Origin: Rhizophagus irregularis
Taxonomy: Eukaryota; Glomeromycota; Glomeromycetes; Glomerales; Glomeraceae
Length of the DNA stretch: 64,000 nt
Reading direction: 5' to 3'
NCBI RefSeq assembly: GCF_026210795.1
Contig: NC_089444.1
Location: 4,206,501-4,270,500, forward strand
The notes below the pieces were generated by a model. That model was not told the origin of the DNA, did no database searches, and saw only the letters and a program-made list of their open reading frames with translations. The position numbers were made by a program, and so were the translations under genes. Within the stretch, counting starts at the first letter, position 1, and each line of letters begins with the position of its first letter. This document shows, in pieces, positions 1 through 11,241 of the stretch.

Positions 1-1498
1 GTAGAAATGTCAGTTTCAAAGTTATTATCCCTATCATCCAATTTAGCACGAATGGAAGAATCTTGAAATTCTTTTTCTTTGAGAAGAAGGAGGCCGTGAA
101 GGGCACTGGAGATAATCTTTAAAGATTTTAAGAGAAATTTAAAATCGTCTTGCCTACATGTGGACAAAAAAACAGGTAAAATAGGGGGAGAAGGAATAAC
201 CTTCTTATAAAAATGAAGAATTTTTTGAAGTCGAATGAAATGAGTGGACCAAGTACGTTCATATCTATTATAATATGTGGAAGGATATTTTTGCAATAAG
301 CGTATCGAATGCAAAAGGCGACTGAGGAAACGATAATGTTGAGTCAAAGCTTCCAAGTCCTTGGGCACTGTAGGTATATGATGATTTCCAACTGTAACAG
401 ATGGAAGACAGGCATGAGCAGCTTTCACTATACGAGAATGTAAATATTCACATTGTTGATTGATGTGCCATGATGAGAAAGTCGATGGAGAAACGTCGCA
501 TAAAGAGTCAGTATGAGTAGAAAAGGAATCCCATTGTTGAGCAGTGACTGAATCAAATTTAAAAATGCGGCGAGTTCGACGTTGGAGTTGTTTAGCACGA
601 GCGACCTTGATAGACACAAAAAAGAGTGAATCATCAAAATACGTGATGACAGGATTATGATCAGATGAGCAAGTATCTTGTGCATCAAATATATAGGAAG
701 TGAGAGCAAAGCTCTTGAGCATAGGACAAGACCAAACATAGTCTATACGAGTGATTTGATCATCACGGTGAAAGGTGCCTAAGGAATCAGAAGCGTTAAC
801 AGGAATAGTTTCTTCATAACCATGTGATAGAAGATGATGTAGCAAACGATAAGCTCATTGAGAGGCAATAGAAGGGCGATTAAAGTAAATAGGATAATAA
901 GTATCAAGGTGCATATTAAAATCGCCACAAATGGCGTGATAAAAATTATTTTGTTTGGTTTGCACCAATAATTGCAATAAAAAATCAATGGTTTCTGATC
1001 GTAATTTAGAATCAGAAACAGGGGGAATATAAATAACAAAATGCGCAATTTAATGTTGCCTTTAAAATAAAGGTCAACAGATAAAATACGCGAGAAATGT
1101 GAAATGAAATCTTGCACATGGGAAGTAAAGGATTTTTCAATAAAAAGGGAAACGCCACCAGTGGATTTAACTTGTTTGGTATTATCTAAATCAGATGAAA
1201 AGACAGTATAATTAGGAAGGCGTTTAGATAGAAAGTGAATTTGTTTAGGGGATAAATGGGTATCTACAATACCACCAAATGAAATATGTTTAAGATTGAA
1301 AAAATTTGAAATTTGTTCAATCTTAACTTGACTATTATGACGAAGACCATTAACATTAAAGGATGAAATATTAAAAGAATTGAGGATAGGGGAAGAATTT
1401 AAAGAAGTAAATAAAGATTCATGTTCTGAAAAATTATAAATGTCTGCGGGGTTGGGTGGGTTATGAACAAATGTATCATAATTAAAATTGTCAGTCAT
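1..1498 (-). pseudogene. LINE-A ORF2: endonuclease and start of reverse transcriptase, partial, broken
   Basis: Starts at 1498 (MTDNFNYDTF) 48 bp after the ORF1 stop. The exonuclease-endonuclease-phosphatase domain shows the FNVNGL segment and the DTHLSPKQ segment. A frameshift lies near 1035, after which the domain continues in another frame with the ICSDFN-, RIDYVW- and SDHNP-type motifs readable in the 428-1000 region. At the position where LINE-B has a stop codon near 10127, LINE-A keeps an arginine codon (EYLHSR, near 430), which helps define the ancestral frame. The reverse transcriptase begins below 420 and leaves the window. Confidence 0.8.
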
Positions 1499-1545
1499 TA
1501 GAACACATTGATAATAATAAACGGGGAAAGGAGTTGAGAATTCAG

Positions 1546-3675
1546 TTATTGCGAAGGAGCTGAAGCTCGATCGGAGGGAGAACCACCAAGAGAAGCAATA
1601 AAACTTTGAATGGAACTAGTGAGCGATTGTAAAGTATCTTTAATCGCTTTTTGATCTTGAATAACAGAGTTCAATTCGTCTTGTGGGGAAGGGTTAGAAG
1701 TGGATGCAGGAGCAGAGTGCGAAGCTTTGTTAGATGCAGATTTATTGGAAGAGGATTTCATTGGACCAGAAGATAAGGGAGCATTGGGATGCTGGATTAA
1801 GGTACCAGTGGATTCGGGAGGGTCTTCTTCCATTCGATCAGGTTCAGGAATGACAACAGGTGTAGACGGAAGATTAATGCCTAAATGGGCTTCTATAGCA
1901 GAAAGCCGTTGGTTGTTGAGTTCAAGGGTTGAAATGCGGAATTCCACACGAGCAACATCTTGTTGAAGATTCTTCAAAACATTAAGGATGTTGAAAGCAG
2001 CTTCAAGGGCACTAGAAGAATTCGGATCAGGGAGGGGAGTGCGAGTACTGGACGAAAATGAAACAGATCGATCTTTGCCTTTTCGATTGTTGGAGGGTGT
2101 ACGTCCATGAGCAGTTGAGGAGGAACCAGCTGAATCAGAGGAGGAGGGTTTGGTATTTTTATTGTGATTGGTATTATTAGAGTTAATGGAGTTGGAATTA
2201 GAACGTTGGGCAGAGGTAGAATGATCACGGGATTTAGATCGAGAGCGAGATCGAGAATTATTACGAGGGGTTCTTTGTTGAGCAGGTCTTTGACCAATGT
2301 TGAAACGTTCTTTAAGGGCGGCAACAGGGTCACATGTACGTGAGCGACCGTGGCGTTGATTGAGTGGGCAGGAGGTAGGAGCACAACCTAGTTTACCACA
2401 TCTGTGGCAAAGAGCTTTCGAATCGTTCGATGTTCCCCATCAAAGAGTACGGCCTTGGAATCCAATTGTTTGCTCCATAGCGGCGTCCATTGTCGCTTGT
2501 GAGTTAAAAGTAACATAAGCCCAGGGCTTGGGTTTATATGAATTTAGGGAAAGAGGAATGTTAATAGCTTTGGCTCTATATTCTTTAACGAGCGGAGCGA
2601 GATGGATATCTTTAGTGTTAGCAGGGAGACCGGAGAGAACTGCAACGAATTCTCGATGAGCAGCTTTTTGATCCACTGAATAATGACAGGGAGTAACGCG
2701 TAAGCAGGTGGAAAAACAATAAACTGCCCATTGGGTGGTAAAACGGGAGATAGCATCAGCATGATCATAAACGATGCGGGCTTGTTGCATTTTGGCACCT
2801 TTTCTTGAATAGAGATGGAGGGAGAGCAAATTGCCGAATTTCTTGAAGTAGGATTGGAGTTGAGGCTTTGTGATGAAGAACGGTATATCGGTGACTTGGA
2901 TGGCACGGAGATCTTCATCAGATCGGAGTTGTTTCGGGTCGTACAAATGGAATTGTAGGTCCGGAAATTCAGAGTGCGTACCACTGACACACATGTCACG
3001 AGCTTCCGCAGTTTGAAAGTTAATGATGAGACGTTTAGCGTCCCCTGAACCAGTCATACGCGCACGACCGGTATATGATTCATAAGTTTCTAAAAATAAA
3101 TTGTTAACGGCCTCTATGATTGCCTTATTAGTTTTAAGTTTCTCAAGAGTTTGGGGAGCGGAGTTGGGCGCAGCTGCAGCCAGGAAATCTTGACGATTAA
3201 TGGTAATAGTAGGGGAGGGATCGACAGCCTGATCGGGCGATGTACCATCATTCTCGTCCATATTAAGGGACGCGTTAGGGGATGAGTTATTTTCTTTGTT
3301 TTGAGGTGCATGAATAGACGCGTTAGCTTCAGAAGACGCGTCTTGGCCAGGCGCAGTGGGCGCAGCAGAATTATTCGGGGTAGAAGCTTGAGTATTTTCT
3401 TGAGAGGTGCTGCGGGAATTATTTTGTTGAGGAATAGCGGTCGAAGTTGAACCAACTAAACCACCGTCAGCCGGCGCGTCGGCAATGAAATCTTCATAGT
3501 CTTCATCCATGGAGTCTTTTGTGAGTATACGGGAATGCTTTTGAGAAGCGTTATTACTATCAGAGCCAGTATCAGAGAGTTGCTTTTTGTTGTTATTTTT
3601 CTTTTCTTGACGAGCAGCCCTATTACTATTAGGATTGTAGCTGCCGCCACCTCTTTTAGCAAGGTTTTTAGACAT
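1546..3675 (-). pseudogene. LINE-A ORF1: RNA-binding Gag-like protein of a LINE, broken
   Basis: Encodes the nucleic-acid-binding chaperone expected of ORF1 in this LINE class. From the start at 3675 the protein has a low-complexity Asn/Ser/Pro/Ala-rich N-terminus of about 160 residues, then a folded region with RRM-like segments (IQVTDIPFFITKPQLQSYF and LPANTKDIHLAPLVKEY). The frame of the first part ends at 2440. Downstream pieces at 1974-2384 and 1546-1977 match the C-terminal half of LINE-B ORF1: a zinc knuckle, an RS-rich stretch and a coiled coil (RISTLELNNQRLSAIEAHLG). At least two frame changes separate the pieces. The overlapping plus-strand frame at 1700-1966 is a shadow. Confidence 0.8.
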
Positions 3676-3782
3676 GTTAGAAGGTATAAGTTGGGTAAAA
3701 TATAAGAGTTGTTAGTACGAAGATATATAAATTTTCTTTCCGAAAATTTTTGGTCAATGGATCGGCGGTAAGAGTAGGCAGA

Positions 3783-3857
3783 TCCTTATCATCAGTCCTT
3801 ATCAAAAAATACAAGAAAACCTGATGATAAGATTACATGGTTATCAGTCCTTATTAA
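3783..3857. repeat. Unit of the ~52-bp Polinton tandem repeat stranded between LINEs
   Basis: The sequence matches, in the same orientation as Polinton A, the tandem unit seen intact in Polinton B at 34080-34187 and 34889-34945 (core CAGTCCTTATCAAAAAATRC). It therefore looks like a remnant of Polinton A separating LINE-A from the next insertion. The last 15 bp, ATCAGTCCTTATTAA (3843-3857), resemble the LINE-B target duplication at 13683-13697. Confidence 0.6.
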
Positions 3858-5114
3858 AGTAAACATAGCTTGAGCTTGAATTTTATTAATTAATGCTGAA
3901 GTGACTTTAGAGAAACACAGAGTGATCTAAAAAGCACTCCAACAAGTGCAGAATTAATAGAAAAACAAAGAACAAATAATCTTCCAAAATTACATATAAG
4001 AAAAGCTAAGATTAAAAACCCCACCCTCTCTATATAAATAACTACAGCTACTCCCCCCAAATATATTTCAAAATGAGTAAAGTCGACTATGCTATACGTA
4101 ACCCATCCAGCGCCATACCCATTCCTAGAATCGGTAAAGAACCTCTGAGCTACCATTAGCACTATCAGAAACGCATAAAATTCAATTTCCCCTATTTGAC
4201 TACATACTATGGATAACAAACCTATTTCACAAAGACCTCTGGGAACTTTTTAGTGTCGTGCAGTCCAGCCGATGGGGAACTTTTTAGTGTCATGCAATCC
4301 CCGAAGGGATACCCACCTCATTTCGAACGATCCCAAACGGAGGACACCCACCTCATTGCGAACGATCCTTCGATCTAAAATCTACCTAGATAAGTCAATC
4401 CAATGATAGTCCAACATGTGACCACCATGATCGGTATACTACAAAAACTGCGGTACCCAACCTGTCACCCCCTTATCACCCGAATGATCATTGATTTTGA
4501 AAATTAGTAACACCAAGCCACCATGACGATCAAATTTTCCAGTATCCCCCCACCCCCCAAAGAAAATAAGGTTACACTGAAAAAGTGACCAAGAAAAACA
4601 AAAAGCAAAAAATAAAGACATAAACCTCAGGAAAACTCAAAGTGCAATGAGAAAAACCTGAGTAAAAAACACCAAACATACACCTCAACTCCGTCTCCTT
4701 ATATTAGAAGACTAACTCCCCAGTTAACAACATCAACTAGCAAGAAATACGTTGGTCAGGAGCTCCTTCTAAGAAATACCGGTCCGGCCTGCGAACCACT
4801 TGGCCAGTTAGACTTTAAAGGAGTAGAAACCAAGACGCACTACTTTTCAACCTTTCAGAAAGCCCAGGGGAACGTTTGTATGGAACTGCCATCTTACAGT
4901 ATTATTGGTAACTCCAAGACTCATGATAACGGTCCTAACTCAATATAAGCCATAAGGAGTTCAGGCGAAACTAAAGACCTCCGTAATAACTTCACATAAT
5001 GTCGAAAAGTCCTTTTACTATCACTCAAGGCAAAAAATCCTCATATTTTTCATCCATAACTTCATGGGAAAAAATGGGCAGAGCCCAACGGGGGAGAAAG
5101 TACGATGATCTTTC
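3858..5114 (-). mobile_element. Probable 3' fragment of a LINE related to LINE-B
   Basis: The left end (AGTAAACATAGC followed by a T-rich run) matches the 3' tip of LINE-B at 5143 (GGCAAACATGGC, T-rich run), and both abut the same repeat-unit sequence. This suggests a 5'-truncated LINE copy read on the minus strand and flanked by imperfect ATCAGTCCTT duplications (3843-3857 and 5115-5127). Inside I recognise no protein domain. The 109-aa minus-strand frame at 3890-4219 matches nothing I know. Two short local duplications occur near 4227-4375 (TTTTTAGTGTC and CATTKCGAACGATCC). Confidence 0.4.
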
Positions 5115-5448
5115 ATCAGTCCTTGTCATCAGTCCGTATTAAGGCAAACATGGCATAGTAGCCTTTATTTTTATTAAATTTATTTAACGAACTTACAAAA
5201 ATAAAATAAAATTTTCAAAGTACAAAAAGAAAAATAAAATTAACTAAAAACAAAACTATATAGTCTCCAAAATAGTAATAAAGCTATAAAATTAATTCGA
5301 AAAGGAAAAAATCGCATAACACTAAAACTATCCTGATCCCCCACCTAGATATATTCCAACCTAAGAAAAAGCAACTATGCAAACAAACCAACGAACAATG
5401 CGCCCATTATTAAAATCGACACACCACCCTGCTAAAGCTGTTAGTAAG

Positions 5449-6461
5449 TTACACCGTTAGACGACCCATAAAGCCCGAATAATGATTAAACCAAGGCAAA
5501 CCATATATCATCGAGTTCTTCAAATAATCAACGTCGGAGTCACGTGCGGCGTCGGAAAGGGTCAGAGGAGGTAAAGTTGAGAAAGGTAAGTACGTGGACT
5601 TTGGCAAATTAGAAGGCCGAGAAAGTTTAAGTTTTTGAGTGATATTCATCGCATCTTCCCATTTGGATTTGTCATAGGAGCGCGGTAGCCAAATTCGTTT
5701 CTTGATCTTTTGGATAAAGTGATTGTGGATGGCAGAGATAACCTTCATCGCTGAGTTTCGTGGAACAGAGAGTTCGTCAAAGTATTCGACAAAGGATTTT
5801 GGAAGGCAGCCACGGACAAAACTATATCCCAGTAAATAGTTTTTGTATAAATTTGTACCAAATGGGCTCATCCATATATAATTGGCTCTAGATTGGCTTA
5901 AATTTGGATTATTTTTTGCATAAATTTGAGCTAATTTCGAGCCAATGAGCCCGTTTGGTATAAATTTACACAAAAACTATTTACTGGGTATGAGGCCCAA
6001 TTCGATGAGGAAAAGGACCAGCAAGGAAGAGATTCAAATTTGTTAATAATTAAAGAGGGATCTTTATAAACGAGATTACCAGCTTCTTGGAGTTTGTTGA
6101 TAAAATGTTTTTGGTATGAAAGGAGAATTTGTTCTATAGCACTTCGTCTACATTTGCATATAAACAAGTGCATGAAGTCTTCCTTGGAGTCAAGGCATGA
6201 ACGACATGATAAAATGTCAATATATAAGTCCGGGCGAATTCTTTTAAGATGTTCCAAGGTAGGTAAATCTTCCAAAAAGAGTTTGAATTTGAAGGTGTGA
6301 TGAAAGGAAGCATGAGCACGAGTAAAAGATGCATCATGTTGAGGTTCAGAGTTTAATGAGAACCAGGTAAGATCCCAATCAATCACGAAATCTGAAATGG
6401 AAGATAAAGTAATGGTAAAATTAAACCGCGATAAACGTGTTAATCTATGCATCCACAGCAT
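5449..6461 (-). pseudogene. LINE-B ORF2 C-terminal Cys/His domain, MITE-interrupted
   Basis: The C-terminal region contains a Cys-Cys-His-Cys finger (CRSCLDSKEDFMHLFICKC) near 6150-6215, followed by helical sequence and the end PWFNHYSGFMGRLTV. The 161-bp MITE at 5828-5988 splits it. Comparable fingers occur in LINE-C (CPVCERKKETFGHVWRC), LINE-D (CPICGLHDETFNHVWMC) and LINE-E (CPRCKIEKETWDHVWSC), which links the four families. About 300 bp of T-rich 3' untranslated sequence follows to 5143. Confidence 0.8.
5828..5988. mobile_element. 161-bp Harbinger-like MITE in LINE-B
   Basis: Terminal inverted repeats of about 40 bp begin CCCAGTAAATAGTTTTTGTA. The element is flanked by the 3-bp duplication TAT (5825-5827 and 5989-5991). 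Taking out the element leaves an uninterrupted LINE-B coding frame across the junction, which confirms the boundaries. A 3-bp T-x-T/A type duplication fits PIF/Harbinger, but the assignment is tentative because no transposase is present. Confidence 0.85.
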
Positions 6462-6497
6462 CTGCGAGTATTGCTTGAAGAGGCGTCGAGGGTTGAA

Positions 6498-7121
6498 TTA
6501 GCATAAAATGTCATCATAATATAATACAAAATCATGAGGAGATACTTGATCCAGATCAGAAAGAAGAATTGCTGAGGAAGAAGTATGTGCAGAATTGGCC
6601 AAGGAGTCTGCGTAGTCATTATAAAAATTACTAGAGTGACCTTTCACTTTAACTGCCATAACGGATAAGGACTTGGATGAAATAAGATGCTCAATAATAG
6701 CCCAGAGTTCAAAATTGGTGGTCTTGTAATAAAGCCTACTATTGGAATAAGAAGAAGTAGCGCATAGACGAAGACCATCTATGGCAGATTGCGAATCAGT
6801 ATAAATAGTGATCGTTGAAGAAGGAGGAACAACTGTAAGGGTAGCATGTATAGCTGCGATTTCAGCTCTTGTAGAGGAAGGCCAATTATAAAAAATTCCA
6901 TGAGCATGAGCAGCGATAGATTGGAAAAAACCAGCGCCATCTAAGACTTGAACCCAAGACCAACCCATTGAAACATTAGGAGTGCCAAGGTTAATTAAAG
7001 AACCATCAGTATAAAAACAATAATGGTTGTCAGGAGGAGTCGCTAACAAAGAAGCAGCAAAAGCAAGAGAGGCGGCCGAGCCCAAAGAGGGAGGAAGAGG
7101 AGGAGAAGAAAGAGTAGCCAC
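6498..7121 (-). pseudogene. LINE-B ORF2 RNase H domain
   Basis: 207-residue open frame with ribonuclease H active-site segments: FYTDGSLINLG (first Asp), STRAEIAAIHATL (Glu), IYTDSQSAIDGL (second Asp) and KVKGHSSNFYNDYADSLA (His and final Asp). It degrades the RNA strand of the RNA-DNA hybrid during element copying. It is separated from the upstream reverse transcriptase by a decayed stretch (7122-7390), so this copy cannot be expressed as one protein. Confidence 0.85.
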
Positions 7122-7762
7122 ATCTACTTGTGAAAGTTAGGTTGAACGTCCAGACGACCATAATATGAAGTTACAGTCTCGTCAAGGTCCGCCCAAGTAA
7201 AGGGAGAAGTAATAATGGTGGTGTCATGTCTAATATGCTTCTGCGTCGTTGGAAGAATCAAAGATCTAAGAGGAGAAAGCTTTGGGATGATACATAAAGG
7301 AGTAACATCTGTTGGGTTGCTTTTAGTATGGGTAACCGGTACATGTCTAGAACAACCAGGACAAGGAGAAAGCGTGATAACATCATTAGATTAAGTCACA
7401 CAATCAGAGGTCCAATGGACAATCTTGCAGGAGTATTGTTGTTTGCTGAGTTGTTTTCCAAAAAGAGGAGAACCATCTTCATCCAAGGTTACAATCCATT
7501 TCATGGATTTTCTAGAGGAGCCAAAAGCAGGAGTCAAGTCGATTTTGGAAGGAACAGCATCAGAAGAAAATTGATCCAAGAGTAAAGAGTTGGAGTTAGG
7601 AACAGTGACGTGTTCGTGAATGTCACTGAACCACTTATGTGGGAGGACACGATAATCTTTTCTACTTGACAGATTGAATAGGTATACATTCCAAGTGATC
7701 ATATGGGTTCCATGAGGCGTGATGAATTGGGATAAGTAATATAGTTGCAAACTTCTCAGATG

Positions 7763-10123
7763 TCAGAAGTAAGATATAAAGATATTTGGAGTCATAACAT
7801 CAAATAAGGGCGTATGACCATCAGATATAGTAAGGTCTGGCGAAGTTGAAAGTTGTGAACGTGACAACCTGAAAGGAGTGGTGGTCAGGAGAGCGATAGT
7901 GCAAGCGATATAATCCTGTTTAAAAGCAAAAAGTTTGGACCATATAGTCCAATCTTTAACTAACAATGGGGAAATAGGAATCAAAAAAGAAAATTGAATT
8001 AAACGTAGTCTATATAAAAATAGAATTTTCATAAAAGAAGAAGAAGAATTAGCTAATAAAAATAAATTAGTTAAATGTGTTTGCGATTGATGAAAAAATA
8101 AATTAATTAATCCCAGGCCTTGAGACAAAAACAAAATAGAGTCAGGGAGTACTCGTGAAAAGTTGGCCTTATGTTTAACTAAGGAACGGATACTGCTGGT
8201 TGCCGAGGCACATTCAGATTCGGAGAGGTGAGTGACTTGCATACGATATTCCAATTTCGGAATAAGGACAGTATTGTGTAGGTAAACAACTTGTTTTGCA
8301 GACAATTTGGCAGGGCGAATGATAGCAGCAAAGGAGTTGCATTCACGAGCAACTTGTTTCTTGACAAAGTCGCGAGAACCAGCGACATTGAACCAAACGC
8401 CCAGGAAGCGAAAAGAGCTATTCATGGAGATAGGCACAATAGAGATGGAAGGAACTTTGTTCAGTCCAGATAATTGCAAGTCAAACACGACTGGAGAAGG
8501 CGAAGAAGCTGAAGTGGGAGGCAACGAATTAGTAATTAAAACATATTTGTTGTGATTAGCGGAAGTATTATTGATTTGATAAAATTCTTCCGTAATAGAA
8601 AGCATCGATTCCATTCCAGATTTGGATGATAAAATTAAAGTGGAATCATCCATAAAGACCAGATTGTTGATTCGTAGTTCATCTGGACTGGTCTCAGCCA
8701 AGGGATTAGATAAAGAAGGAGCATAAAGTATATATGGATCCATCATTTCATTCTTAAGAACAGTTAATAAAGGGTCTATATATATAACCCAAAGTAAAGG
8801 AGAGATAACTTCGCCTTGATCTATACCAATGCGAACACGGTAAGAAGGAGTAGTTCCATGAGCAGTAAAAACGCGATTAGAGCGTTTCATAAAAAGAGAT
8901 AAAATAAACTTGGTAGCAGAAGCAGGAAGTTTAATGCGTTCTAGAGCGAAACGCAACATCTTGAGATCAACCGAGTCGAAAGCCTTCGAAATATCTTGCG
9001 AAAGGATCCAAAGCGGTGATTTGTTAACATGAGCATCATGGATAATGGATTCGAGTACGACAATAGGGTCGCGACAAGAACCACCAGGGAGACCTGCGAA
9101 GTTTCCTCCTTTAAGGACCTCATTTGAAGCCAAGATGGAGGCGAGACGATTATAAAAGAGTTTGACTAGAGATTTTCTAATAACTTCAAGTAGAGTAATC
9201 GGCCTTGTATTTTTAAGTTGACATTTCCATTCATGAGGTTTGGGAATAGGGAAAACCATAGCTTGACGCCATAAATCAGGAATATCTGCATTGCGGAAGC
9301 ATGATTGGACTAAGATTAAAACCAAAGCTGAAGCGCTGGAACCTAGATGCTTAAGCATCTCGTAAGTGATCATAGAAGGACCAGGAGCTTTGTCGTTAGG
9401 CATGGTAGAGACCATAGACAACCATTCATCAAGGGTAGGAGGATCCAATAAAGAATTATAAATAGAAGGGTCCACATCATCCATAGGACGATAGGCAGTA
9501 AGCCATCTGTCAGGAAGAACAGAAATATTATCTGGAGGAGATGATTTAATGGGAACAGAGTTCTGGAAATGGTTAATAACGGCGTCATCAATATCGTGTG
9601 GGTCCGTCAATAGTTGTGGTTGTGCAGGGTGGTCGATAAAGACACGATCCAAAGTAATATAACGTCGAGTCCTTGAAAGAGGAAAATCAATAAATGAGGA
9701 GATATCAGTTTCAAAATTGTTATCTCTATTATCCAATTTAGCACGAATAGAAGAATCTTGAAAATCTTTTTCTTTAAGGAGAAGAAGGCTGTGGAGGGCA
9801 CTGGAGATAGCCTTTAAGGATTCTAATAAAAAATTAAAATCGTCTTGCCTACATGTGGATAAAGAGGTAGGTAAAATAGGGGGAGAAGGAATAACCTTCT
9901 TATAAAGATAAAGAATTTTTTGAAGTCGAATGAAATGAGTGGACCAAGTACGTTCATAACGATTATAATATATGGAAGGATATTTTCGCAATAAGCGTAT
10001 TGAATGCAAGAGACGGCTAAGGAAACGATAGTGTTGAGTTAAGGCTTCCAAATCCTTGGGCACCGTAGATATATGTTGGTTTCCAACCATAACAGATGGA
10101 AGAGAGGCATTAGCAGCTTTCAC
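7763..10123 (-). pseudogene. LINE-B ORF2 reverse transcriptase domain
   Basis: 786-residue open frame. Reverse transcriptase motifs in order: PGPSMITYEMLKHLG, NTRPITLLEVIRKSLVKL, ILSQDISKAFDSVDLKML (motif A), GIDQGEVISPLLWVIYIDP (motif B) and NNLVFMDDSTLI (motif C, MDD in place of the usual ADD). The frame begins just after the endonuclease stop and ends at 7763 ahead of a decayed connector (7391-7750). Jockey/I-like affiliation is inferred from the endonuclease-RT-RNase H layout. Confidence 0.85.
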
Positions 10124-10126
10124 TAT

Positions 10127-11194
10127 TCAAGAATGTAAATATTCGCATTGTTGATTTATGTGCCATGTTGAGAAAGTGGATGGAGGAATGTCGCATAAAG
10201 AGTCAGTGTGAGTAGAAAAGGATTCCCATTGTTGAGCAGTGACTAAATCAAATTTAAATATGCGGCGAGTTCGACGTTGAAGTTGTTTAGCACGAGCAAC
10301 CTTGATGGATGCAAACAAGAGTGAATCATCAAAATACGTGATGATAGGATTGTGATCAGAAGAGCAAGTATCTTGGGCGTCGAATATATAGGAAGTAAGA
10401 GCAAAGCTTTTTAGCATTGAGCAGGACCAAACATAATCTATGCGAGTAACTTGGTCATCACGGTGAAAGGTGCTTAAGGAATCAGAAGCGTTAACAGGAA
10501 AAGTTTCTTCATAACCATGAGATAAAAGATGATGTAATAAACGATAAGCTCGTTGAGAAGCAATAGAAGGGTGATTAAAGTAAAGAGGGTAATAAGTATC
10601 TAGGTGCATATTAAAATCACTACAAATTGCGTGATAAAAATTTTGTTGTTTGGTTTGCACCAATAATTGTAATAAAAGATTAATGGTTTCTGATTGTAAT
10701 TTAAAATCAGAAATAAGGGGAATATAAATAACAAAAATGCGCAATTTAACGTTGCCTTTAAAATAAAGGTCAACAGATAAAATGCGTGAGGAATGTGAAA
10801 CAAAATCTTGTACATGGGAAGAAAGGGATTTTTCAATAAAAAGGGAAACGCCACCAGTAGATTTAACTTGCTTAGTATTATCCAGATCAGATGAAAAGAC
10901 AGTATAATTAGGAAGGCGTTTAGATAGAAAGTGAATTTGTTTGGGGGATAAATGGGTATCTACAATACCACCAAATGAAATAAGTTTGAGATTGAAGAAA
11001 TTTGAAATTTGTTCAATTTTAACTTGACTATTATGACGAAGACCATTAACATTAAAGGATGAAATATTAAAAGAATTGGGAATAGGGGAAGAATTTAGAG
11101 TAGTAAGTAAGGATTCATGTTCTGAAAAATTATAAATATCTACAGGGTTGGGGGGGTTTCGAACAAATGTATCATAATTAAAATTGTCTGACAT
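10127..11194 (-). pseudogene. LINE-B ORF2 N-terminal endonuclease domain
   Basis: 355-residue open frame starting at MSDNFNYDTF, 47 bp downstream of ORF1. Exonuclease-endonuclease-phosphatase signature segments appear in order: FNVNGL, DTHLSPKQ, ICSDFNMHLD, RIDYVW and SSDHNPII. In a LINE this domain nicks target DNA for target-primed reverse transcription. The frame ends at a TGA where LINE-A has CGA. The reverse transcriptase frame resumes immediately at 10123, so this is one ORF2 split by a single nonsense change. Confidence 0.85.
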
Positions 11195-11241
11195 TAGAGC
11201 ACAATGATAATAACGAACGGGGAAAAGAGTTGGGAAATTAG

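Larger units (their letters stand above)
1..3775 (-). mobile_element. LINE-A: non-LTR retrotransposon, 5' part, continues past the left edge
   Basis: Two-ORF LINE read on the minus strand. ORF1 (RNA-binding, zinc knuckle) is followed by ORF2, which begins with an apurinic-type endonuclease and enters the reverse transcriptase near the window edge. It is closely related to LINE-B (5143-13682). The ORF1 start at 3675 is preceded by only about 100 bp of 5' leader before Polinton-type repeat sequence resumes near 3783, so the 5' end looks complete. The 3' end is outside the window. Both ORFs are broken. Confidence 0.85.

Noticed and set aside
4439-4621. Short hydrophobic frame in the LINE fragment region
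   Set aside because: Isolated, no homology or motif, composition explained by AT-rich sequence.
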